Assembly: GCF_031344055.1 (NCBI RefSeq)
Contig: NZ_JADBEN010000003.1
Source of the DNA: Methylobacillus flagellatus_A
Lineage (GTDB): Bacteria > Pseudomonadota > Gammaproteobacteria > Burkholderiales > Methylophilaceae
Reading direction: 5' to 3' (one strand)
DNA length: 64,000 bases
Below the pieces are notes generated by a model. It did no database searches. It was given only the letters and a program-made list of their open reading frames with translations, and was not told the DNA's origin. This document shows, one piece after another, positions 33,075-39,814 of the stretch; positions within the stretch are counted from its first letter, which is position 1; every line of letters begins with the position of its first letter. Position numbers and translations under genes: made by a program.

Positions 33075-34252
33075 TGCAGGCTCCCGGCAAGCTCGAAGAT
33101 CGGCATGTAGAGCATGACCACGACGGCGCCGATGATGAGCCCGATGAAGATCATGAGCAGCGGCTCGAACAGGCGGGTGAACCACTCCAGCCAGCGCGCG
33201 ATTTCCTCGTCGTGCAGCGTGGCGATATGCTCCATCATCTTGCCCATCTCGCCGCTTTTCTCGCCGACGCGCAGCATGCGCAACGAGACCGGCGTCACCA
33301 GCCCGGCGGCTTCCATCGCCTCTGAAATCGCCCTTCCCTCGCGGATCAATGCCGCCGCCTTGTCCAGGCTCTGGTGCATGGAGGCCGTCAACAGGCCGCG
33401 CGCCATTTCCAAGGCCTGTTTGATGGTGATGCCGCCCTCCAACAGCATGCCCAGCGTGCGGTAGAAACGCGCCAGCTGGAACACGCGCATTTGCTCGCCT
33501 ATCGCCGGCAAGCGCCATAGCATGGTCATGATGCGCCCGCGTACGCCTGGGCGCATGAGCGCCGCCGCCGTCAATCCAAGAAAAACCAAGCCCCCGAGCA
33601 ACAGGCTCTGCCCATGGGCCTCCATGATGTCGGCCCAGCCCAATACCAGCCTGAGCATCCAGGCCTGGTTCTCGCCGGCATCGGCATAGATCTGGGAAAA
33701 GCGCGGCACCACGTAGCCGAGCAGGAACAGGACGACCAGGCCGCCCACTGTGATGAGGAGGAAGGGATAAATGGAGGAAGCGATCAGTTTCTTGCGCAGC
33801 ACTTCCACCTGTTGCTCGTAACCGATATAGCGCAACAAGGCCTCGGGCAAATCCCCGGTGCGCTCGCTGGCCTTGACCATGGAGGCATACAGGCCGGGGA
33901 ATGCGGACGGGTAAGCCGCGAGCGCAGCCGAGAAGGTCTGCCCGCGGTATAACGCGTCCAGCACGCCCTTGAGCACCTGGGCGATTTCCGGGCGCTGCTC
34001 CTTCTCGGCAATGCCCTCAAGGGACTCTACCAGCCCCAGGCCTGCCTTGAGCAGCGACAATAACTCCCGGCTGAACAGCAGCAAGGGGAAACGTGTGCGC
34101 TTACCCCGAACCAAGCCTTGCGCGCCCGACGTGGTCGCCAGGACTTCATATCCCTGGCTGCGCGCCTTGGCCGCCGCCTCTTCCGCATGCTGGGCTTCGA
34201 ACTCCAGCGAAACCAGGCGGCCCGCGCTTATCGCCCGTACCTGATAGCGCAT
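33071..34252 (-). CDS. Type II secretion inner-membrane platform protein (GspF family)
   Basis: 393 residues with two T2SF domains. A cytoplasmic N terminus (MRYQVRAISAGRLVSLEFEA), the first helical domain with FSRELLSLLKAGLGLVESLEGIAEKE, membrane helix LLITVGGLVVLFLLGYVVPRF, then a second domain with FYRTLGMLLEGGITIKQALEMARG and a last membrane helix near the end (PLLMIFIGLIIGAVVVML, then YMPIFELAGSLQ). GspF anchors the ATPase and pseudopilus base. It lies between gspG and gspE and overlaps gspE by 4 bp. Confidence 0.95.
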   Translation of the reverse strand: MRYQVRAISAGRLVSLEFEAQHAEEAAAKARSQGYEVLATTSGAQGLVRGKRTRFPLLLFSRELLSLLKAGLGLVESLEGIAEKEQRPEIAQVLKGVLDALYRGQTFSAALAAYPSAFPGLYASMVKASERTGDLPEALLRYIGYEQQVEVLRKKLIASSIYPFLLITVGGLVVLFLLGYVVPRFSQIYADAGENQAWMLRLVLGWADIMEAHGQSLLLGGLVFLGLTAAALMRPGVRGRIMTMLWRLPAIGEQMRVFQLARFYRTLGMLLEGGITIKQALEMARGLLTASMHQSLDKAAALIREGRAISEAMEAAGLVTPVSLRMLRVGEKSGEMGKMMEHIATLHDEEIARWLEWFTRLFEPLLMIFIGLIIGAVVVMLYMPIFELAGSLQ

Positions 34253-34253
34253 A

Positions 34254-34682
34254 TCACCAGTTCACGATATCGACGTTGTCATCGCTACCGCCGGGCTGGC
34301 CGTCCTTGCCCAAAGAGTAGAGGTCGAAATCCCCATGCTCCCCGGGCGACTTGAATTGATAAGGCCGCCCCCAAGGGTCGTTCGGCACGCTCTTCTGCAG
34401 GTAGGGCCCTGCCCATTTGCTTTCGCCCGCAGGCGCGGTGTTCAAGGCAAGCAGGCCTTGCTCGGTGGTGGGATAATGCCCGACATCGAGACGGTATTGA
34501 TCCAGCGCTTTTTCCAGCGCGCCGATCTGCGCGCGCGCCGTCTTGACCTCGGATTTGCCGAGCTGGGCAAAATACTTGGGCGCCACGTAACCGACCAGCA
34601 AACCCAGGATGACCAGTACCACCAGCAACTCCAGCAAGGTAAACCCTGCCTGGCGCTGATTCATTGAATAGGGGTTCTTCAT
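34254..34682 (-). CDS. gspG: Major pseudopilin GspG
   Basis: 142 residues. Prepilin signal with QAGFTLLELLVVLVILGLL (Gly/Phe cleavage site, Glu5) and the GspG core: VKTARAQIGALEKALDQYRLDVGHYPTTEQGLLAL, then WAGPYLQKSVPNDPWGRPYQF and a calcium-loop-like end GKDGQPGGSDDNVDIVNW. This is the main subunit of the T2SS pseudopilus and the first gene of the operon. I choose ATG 34682; 34664 and 34718 are alternative starts, none with a strong ribosome site. GspF starts 1 bp after its stop. Confidence 0.93.
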   Translation of the reverse strand: MKNPYSMNQRQAGFTLLELLVVLVILGLLVGYVAPKYFAQLGKSEVKTARAQIGALEKALDQYRLDVGHYPTTEQGLLALNTAPAGESKWAGPYLQKSVPNDPWGRPYQFKSPGEHGDFDLYSLGKDGQPGGSDDNVDIVNW

Positions 34683-34862
34683 AGCGGCATTGCCAGGTTC
34701 CACCCGGCGTTCATACATAAGATTTGATGCCCAGCATAGCCACGATTTATGACGTTTTCATTAAACCCAACCCAGGCGGTTGCCTACATCAATCAAGCCT
34801 TCCGTTGCGGCAGGCCGTCATAATTCTGCAATCTTCGCGTGCATAATCTGGGCGGCACATGG

Positions 34863-34878
34863 TGATCACCTGATCACT
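34863..34878. promoter_or_regulatory. Short palindromic site before the GGDEF-EAL gene
   Basis: GTGATCA, 2-bp spacer, TGATCAC: a perfect 7-bp inverted repeat 50 bp before the start of the GGDEF-EAL gene and about 180 bp before gspG on the other strand. It has the size of a dimeric-repressor operator. No regulator can be named. Confidence 0.3.
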
Positions 34879-34928
34879 TTGATTTCCCACATTGAAGGAT
34901 TTCCACACGAAGGCCCGGCTCCTGCCTC

Positions 34929-36707
34929 ATGAACACTGCAACCCACTTCAGATTCAACCACAGCGACGACAACCCCACGGTCAAACGCCTGCTGCGGACA
35001 GTGGCGCCCGTACCGGACGATATGCCCTGCCTGCAAGTGCTCTCTATCTTCCAGGAAAACCAGTACATTTTTGCCCTGCCCGTGGTCAACGCGCAGCACC
35101 AGCCGGTGGGAATAGTGGAACGGCACGCCTTCATGGAAATCTTCATCAAGCCCTACACCCATGAAATCTACGGCAAGAAGCCGATTGCCGAATTCATGAA
35201 CCAGAAACCGCTGATCGTCAGCAGCCACACCTCGATAGACGACATCTCGCGCATCATCATCGATGCCGGCATGCAGCATATGGTGAGCGGCTTCATTGTC
35301 ACGGAGCAGGGCCGGTATGCCGGCATCGCCAACGGCCACGATCTGCTCGATGAAATCACGCAGCGCAAGCAGGCCAACTTGTTCTACCTCGCCCATTTCG
35401 ACCAGCTGACCAAGCTGCCCAACCGGGTGTTGTTCATGGACAGGCTTGCAATGACGCTGGCGGAAGCCTGCCGCACCAATGCGCAAGTCGGCCTGCTGTT
35501 CATCGACCTCGACAAGTTCAAGCACTTCAACGACTCCATGGGGCACGCCTTTGGGGATCAATTGCTGATCGCGCTGGCAGGCATCCTGGCTCGCTGCTCG
35601 CGCGAGATGGATACAGTGGCCCGCCTCTCCGGGGACGAGTTCACCATCATCGTGGACAACATCAGCAGCCAGAAGGACCTGGACAGCCTGTGCTGGCGCA
35701 TCCTCGACACCTTGAAATTGCCGCAGCAGATCATGGGACGCGAAGTTTTCATCTCGGCCAGCATCGGCACCGCCATCTATCCGCTCGACGACGAGGACGC
35801 CAACAACCTGCTGGTCAAGGCCGATGCGGCCATGTATGAGGCCAAGCGCAGCGGTCGCAATACCTACCGGCATTATGCCGCAGGCATGCAGCTATACTCG
35901 CTTGACCGCATGTCGCTGGAAACCGACCTGCGCCTAGCCATCGAGCGCAATGAATTCGAACTGTATTACCAGCCGCAAATTGCGCTCGACAGCGGCAGGG
36001 TGGTCGGCAAGGAAGCCCTGATCCGCTGGCACCATCCGCAACGCGGGCTGCTCACGCCAATCCACTTCATCGAGATTGCCGAGGAAACCGGCTTGATCGT
36101 GGCGATCGGCCAATGGGTGATCAGCGAAGCCTGCCGGCAGCACCAGGCCTGGCTGCAAGCCGGATTCCAGCCCATGCGCATCTCCGTCAATATTTCCGCG
36201 ATGCAGTTCTACCAGAACGACTTCTGCGAGATGGTGGAAAACATCGTCACCGACACGGGCATCAACCCGGCCTATCTGGAATTCGAGCTGACCGAGAGCA
36301 TGTTCATGCAGGATGCGGATGCCGTGGTGCGCACGTTGCGCAAGCTGCACGGGCTCGGCATCAAACTGGCGATTGACGATTTCGGCACCGGCTACTCCAA
36401 CCTCAGCTACCTGCGCAAATTCCCGATCGACCGCCTCAAGGTCGACCAGTCCTTCATCAAGGGCATAGAACACGAGCCGATCAATGTGGAAATCGTCAAG
36501 ACGATCGCGGCATTGGCGCGCAGCATGTCGCTGGAACTGGTGGCCGAAGGCGTGGAGACGGACGTGGAGCTGCATTGGGCGGAAAGCAGCGGCTGCACCT
36601 TCGTGCAGGGCTACCGCTTTTCCCAGCCGCTGCCGGCAGAAAAATTCACGCGCTGGGTGACGGAATACAAATACCAGGCCAGCCAGCATTCGCTGGCGAA
36701 TATATAG
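34929..36707 (+). CDS. CBS-GGDEF-EAL cyclic-di-GMP turnover protein
   Basis: 592 residues, no membrane helix. N-terminal CBS-pair-like domain (about 15-140, FALPVVNAQHQPVGIVERHAF... GFIVTEQGRYAGIANGHDLL). GGDEF domain (about 150-310) with active-site variant SGDEF and DQLTKLPNR. EAL domain (about 330-580) with the catalytic set intact: EALIRWHHP, SVNISAMQFY, ELTES, DDFGTGYS, KVDQSFIKGI and EGVET. It should make and/or break c-di-GMP, the usual switch for surface adhesins and matrix. SGDEF is a common variant that may still be active. It stands alone, divergent from the T2SS-like operon, next to several surface-protein loci. Confidence 0.93.
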   Translation: MNTATHFRFNHSDDNPTVKRLLRTVAPVPDDMPCLQVLSIFQENQYIFALPVVNAQHQPVGIVERHAFMEIFIKPYTHEIYGKKPIAEFMNQKPLIVSSHTSIDDISRIIIDAGMQHMVSGFIVTEQGRYAGIANGHDLLDEITQRKQANLFYLAHFDQLTKLPNRVLFMDRLAMTLAEACRTNAQVGLLFIDLDKFKHFNDSMGHAFGDQLLIALAGILARCSREMDTVARLSGDEFTIIVDNISSQKDLDSLCWRILDTLKLPQQIMGREVFISASIGTAIYPLDDEDANNLLVKADAAMYEAKRSGRNTYRHYAAGMQLYSLDRMSLETDLRLAIERNEFELYYQPQIALDSGRVVGKEALIRWHHPQRGLLTPIHFIEIAEETGLIVAIGQWVISEACRQHQAWLQAGFQPMRISVNISAMQFYQNDFCEMVENIVTDTGINPAYLEFELTESMFMQDADAVVRTLRKLHGLGIKLAIDDFGTGYSNLSYLRKFPIDRLKVDQSFIKGIEHEPINVEIVKTIAALARSMSLELVAEGVETDVELHWAESSGCTFVQGYRFSQPLPAEKFTRWVTEYKYQASQHSLANI

Positions 36708-36713
36708 GCGGGT

Positions 36714-37679
36714 TTACTTCTTGACGATGGCGCGCGGCTGCTTGCGATGCCAGCGGCCGAACACCCCGACCAGCCCCAGCAGCAGCATCCAGAAAGTCGA
36801 GGGCTCGGGCACCGCGCTCACCTGCCAACCGATGTCGGCCAGCGCCGCATAATCAAGATCGCTCATATATTCCCGATTTCCCGGGGCGGTTCCGGGATCC
36901 ATCAGATTGGCAACAGGAACACCATCAATGGTTCCATACACGCCATAGGCCCAGTGGGCGCCTGCGCCATCCACGGGTACGGCGTCGCCGTATACCGCAA
37001 CCGCGTGCCCACCAGTAAAGACCCATCCACCGTCACCTTGCTGCAATAGGGCCCGCCAGGCAGGAGATGCGCCGAATCCCAGCAAGTGCGCCAACTCATG
37101 CGTTGCCGTCGTCAAAAAATCCGGTTGCCCTGCGGACAAGCCGTCGTCGTCCAACCCAAGATACCAGTCATGATGACTATTGAACCAGATGGAACCACCC
37201 CATGGACCGAAATCCGCGGCAATTTCATCCAGCGCGCCTTCCTGGCCGCGCACCGCCACGGCATCCAGGAAATCCTGGCTGCCCTGGGCACGTACAGTGC
37301 CGGAACCGGCTGCGCCAAGCACCGAACCATTGAAGGAGGATGCGCCCACGAAAATCAGCAGGCTGTTTTCCGGCACAAGCAAGTCCGTCACCGTGACATT
37401 CTCGATCCAGCTGTTCCAGCTGGGATGCTGGAACCTCACGCTCCAGCTATCGCCTGCGCCAGGCTGGATCGCCGAGAGGTTGTCGGCCAAACCGCTGAAT
37501 ACCGAGGCCGCCTGCTGCAACACGTCGCGCCGCATCAAGCCCGCATCGCTATCGGTGCTGAACCAGCCGTTGCGATCAAACCGGTAATCAAAAATGATAT
37601 CGAGCGCATGGGCCGAGCTTGAGACCAAGGCAAGACCGGCGAACAAGGCTGCTTTCAGGGATTTGTGCAGTGAATGCAT
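36714..37679 (-). CDS. PEP-CTERM protein with metalloprotease-like HEXXH motif
   Basis: 321 residues: signal peptide (MHSLHKSLKAALFAGLALVSSSAHA), a secreted body with HELAHLLGFGAS (about residues 186-197) and a possible Met-turn (ANLMDPG), and a PEP-CTERM end (VPEPSTFWMLLLGLVGVFG, then RWHRK). HEXXHxxGxx-type motifs belong to metzincin zinc proteases. Here the third histidine of HEXXHxxGxxH is replaced by Ala, so another ligand would be needed or activity may be lost. Start chosen at 37679, giving a normal signal peptide; the frame is open to 37727. A Fur-box-like inverted repeat lies directly upstream. Confidence 0.87.
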   Translation of the reverse strand: MHSLHKSLKAALFAGLALVSSSAHALDIIFDYRFDRNGWFSTDSDAGLMRRDVLQQAASVFSGLADNLSAIQPGAGDSWSVRFQHPSWNSWIENVTVTDLLVPENSLLIFVGASSFNGSVLGAAGSGTVRAQGSQDFLDAVAVRGQEGALDEIAADFGPWGGSIWFNSHHDWYLGLDDDGLSAGQPDFLTTATHELAHLLGFGASPAWRALLQQGDGGWVFTGGHAVAVYGDAVPVDGAGAHWAYGVYGTIDGVPVANLMDPGTAPGNREYMSDLDYAALADIGWQVSAVPEPSTFWMLLLGLVGVFGRWHRKQPRAIVKK

Positions 37680-37692
37680 GATGCAATTCCGA

Positions 37693-37745
37693 AAATCATT
37701 ATTGAGAATCATTATATATTTTATCAATAATGATTCTCAATATTA
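37693..37745 (-). promoter_or_regulatory. Fur-box-like inverted repeat
   Basis: ATTGAGAATCATTAT at 37701-37715 and ATAATGATTCTCAAT at 37727-37741 are perfect 15-bp inverted copies. Each contains the AATGATTCTCA/TGAGAATCATT core of Fur boxes, and a further ATCATT half-site lies at 37695-37700. It is 14-66 bp before the start of the PEP-CTERM protease-like gene, covering the expected promoter. Iron-dependent repression by Fur is the likely reading. Confidence 0.75.
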
Positions 37746-37783
37746 TTTTCTAGGCAGATGCTTCGCTTCACTGCACTCCAAAT

Positions 37784-37807
37784 AAAAAGCCCCGTAGAAA
37801 CGGGGCC
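37784..37807 (-). terminator. Intrinsic terminator of ssb
   Basis: Stem GCCCCGT / ACGGGGC with a 4-nt loop, followed on the minus strand by TTTTTATTT. It lies 25 bp after the ssb stop codon. Confidence 0.88.
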
Positions 37808-37831
37808 TTGGAATTTCAGCATTGCCTTACA

Positions 37832-38341
37832 TCAGAACGGAATGTCGTCCTCGAAATCATCGAAGTTGCCGCCGCCAGCGGGCTTGGAAGCCGGAGCGGG
37901 CGCTGGACGCTGGGCAGGTGCAGCTTGCTGCCTTGGAGCAGACTGGCCGTAGTCCTGGTTGAAGTCATCGCCGCCGCCGTCATAGCTCGCTCCGCCGCTG
38001 CCTCCACCGTCGCGACCGCCCAGCATCTGCATCTGGTCGGCAATGATCTCGGTGGTATAGCGGTCCTGACCTTCCTTGGTCTGCCACTTGCGGGTTTGCA
38101 GGCGGCCCTCGATGTAGACCGGGCGTCCCTTCTTCAGGTACTCGCCCGCAATTTCCGCAAGCCTGCGGTACATGACGATATTGTGCCACTCGGTGCGCTC
38201 CTGGCGCTGGCCGTTCTTGTCTTTCCAGTTGTCGGTGGTGGCAATGCTGAAATTGGCCACCGCCTCGCCGTTGGCCATATAGCGCACTTCCGGGTCGCGG
38301 CCCAGGTTGCCTACCAAGATTACTTTATTGACCGATGCCAT
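37832..38341 (-). CDS. ssb: Single-stranded DNA-binding protein
   Basis: 169 residues. OB-fold domain (about 1-110: MASVNKVILVGNLGRDPEVRY, FSIATTDNWKDKNG, RTEWHNIVMYRRLAEIAGEYLKKG, YIEGRLQTRKWQ). A Gly/Gln/Pro-rich linker follows, and the acidic tip FDDFEDDIPF recruits partner proteins. It binds single-stranded DNA as a tetramer in replication, repair and recombination. It lies 2 bp after the MFS gene and is divergent from uvrA; this ssb-MFS-uvrA order is common in Betaproteobacteria. Confidence 0.98.
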   Translation of the reverse strand: MASVNKVILVGNLGRDPEVRYMANGEAVANFSIATTDNWKDKNGQRQERTEWHNIVMYRRLAEIAGEYLKKGRPVYIEGRLQTRKWQTKEGQDRYTTEIIADQMQMLGGRDGGGSGGASYDGGGDDFNQDYGQSAPRQQAAPAQRPAPAPASKPAGGGNFDDFEDDIPF

Positions 38342-38343
38342 CC

Positions 38344-39720
38344 TTAACCCCTTATCAATTGCAGCGCTGCGGAATCATCCCAGTCCGCCTGCATATCTAC
38401 TTTCAATATCACCATGCCCTCTGCGGGCAAGACAACCGACTCCTTCACGCCGGGCAACGCCGCCAGATGCCGCGACAATTGCGCCGCATCATGCGCGTGC
38501 CCTTCCGGCAGGTGGTACATTCTACTACGTACCGCCGCAGGTGCGCGCATTGTCGTCACGCTGACCAGCCATAGCACCATGAGCGCGCCGCAGAAGGCGA
38601 ACACCGCCGTATATCCGTATTGGCTGGACAGCCAGCCGCCCGACACGCCGCCGACGAATATGCCCAACGACTGCGCCGTGTTGAACACCCCGATCGCCGT
38701 GCCCTTGGCTGCGGCAGGCGCCTGCTTGGAAATGGTGGAAGGCATGATCGCTTCCAGCACGTTGAAGGCGATGAAGAAGGTGGCCAGCGCTGCCATGATG
38801 CCCCAGAAACTGTCGATCATGAGGCCGAATGCGAGTTCTGCCAACAGCATCACGGCGACACTGATGACGAACACCTGCTTGAGCTTGGCCTTTTTCTCGC
38901 CGACGATGATGGCAGGCACCATGAGAACCAGGGAGATCACCATGATCGGCAGGTAGATCATCCAATGGTCGTTCTCGCTCAGCCCGCTGGTCTGCTTGAT
39001 CGCGAACGGCACCACGACGAACATCGCCATGTGCGAGGCGTGCAAAGCGAAGATGCCGAAATTGAGCCGCAACAGCTGCGTATCCTGCAATACAGGCCCC
39101 AGCTTGGCCGGCGCGGCCTGAGTATCGGAATGGAACCGACTGACTTCGGGATCGGGCACCAGGTATTTGATATCCAGCATCGCCAGCAAGGCCAGAATGC
39201 CGGTGAGCACGAAAATGCCGGAAACCCCGATCCACTGGTTGAGGGTAGGCCCGAGGATCAGCGACAGCGCAAAGGTGATGCCGATGCTGCCGCCTATCAT
39301 CGCCATCGCCTTGGTGCGGTGCTCCTCGCGCGTGAGGTCGGCGACCAATGCCGTCACCGCGGCGGATACCGCGCCCGCGCCCTGGATGGCGCGGCCGATG
39401 ATGATGGTGTGGATGTCGTCCGCCATGCCGGCGACGAAGCTGCCGATCGCAAAGATCAGCAGGCCGATGTAAATCATGGTTTTGCGGCCAAAACGGTCGG
39501 ACGCCATGCCGAACGGCAACTGGAACAAGGCCTGCGTCAGGCCGTAGGCCCCCAGCGCCAGGCCGATATAGAAATGGTCATGCCCGGACGGCAGGGTTTC
39601 CGCATAGATGGCGAAGATCGGCAGGATCAGGAACATGCCCAGCATGCGCAGGCCGTAGATCGAGGCCAGGCTCAGGGTGGACCGTAGTTCAACCGGGGAC
39701 ATGCGTTCAGGCTGTGACAT
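38344..39720 (-). CDS. YajR-like MFS transporter
   Basis: 458 residues. Twelve membrane helices (about 15-395) with the MFS signature GMASDRFGRKTMIYIGLLIFA after helix 2 and an antiporter-like GAGAVSAAVTALVADL. After the last helix a soluble domain of about 65 residues remains (ending VVLPAEGMVILKVDMQ), like the C-terminal ferredoxin-like YAM domain of E. coli YajR. Probably an efflux transporter of the inner membrane with unknown substrate. It is co-transcribed with ssb, a conserved pairing. Confidence 0.88.
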   Translation of the reverse strand: MSQPERMSPVELRSTLSLASIYGLRMLGMFLILPIFAIYAETLPSGHDHFYIGLALGAYGLTQALFQLPFGMASDRFGRKTMIYIGLLIFAIGSFVAGMADDIHTIIIGRAIQGAGAVSAAVTALVADLTREEHRTKAMAMIGGSIGITFALSLILGPTLNQWIGVSGIFVLTGILALLAMLDIKYLVPDPEVSRFHSDTQAAPAKLGPVLQDTQLLRLNFGIFALHASHMAMFVVVPFAIKQTSGLSENDHWMIYLPIMVISLVLMVPAIIVGEKKAKLKQVFVISVAVMLLAELAFGLMIDSFWGIMAALATFFIAFNVLEAIMPSTISKQAPAAAKGTAIGVFNTAQSLGIFVGGVSGGWLSSQYGYTAVFAFCGALMVLWLVSVTTMRAPAAVRSRMYHLPEGHAHDAAQLSRHLAALPGVKESVVLPAEGMVILKVDMQADWDDSAALQLIRG

Positions 39721-39814
39721 TAAAAATCATTGAATTCAACACGCGAAGTTGCGTATATTAACAGGTTGCCCCATCAGACGTTAACCAAACTCAAGGTAAA
39801 CAGCCCCTACCCCC

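Noticed and set aside
31356..33110. A 584-codon plus-strand open frame opposite gspE
   Set aside because: Low-complexity His/Arg/Gln/Ala translation typical of the antisense of a GC-rich gene; gspE on the other strand has all expected motifs.
35600..35650. SGDEF as proof that the diguanylate cyclase is dead
   Set aside because: Serine at the first position is a frequent variant and can be compatible with activity; the EAL residues are intact, so no firm statement on net activity is possible.
34866..35873. A 335-codon minus-strand frame opposite the GGDEF-EAL gene
   Set aside because: Shadow of the GGDEF-EAL gene, whose CBS and GGDEF regions are unmistakable.
39721..39814. LexA (SOS) box before uvrA
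   Set aside because: CTGTTAATATACGCAA on the minus strand matches only half of the CTGT-N8-ACAG consensus, so I do not call it.
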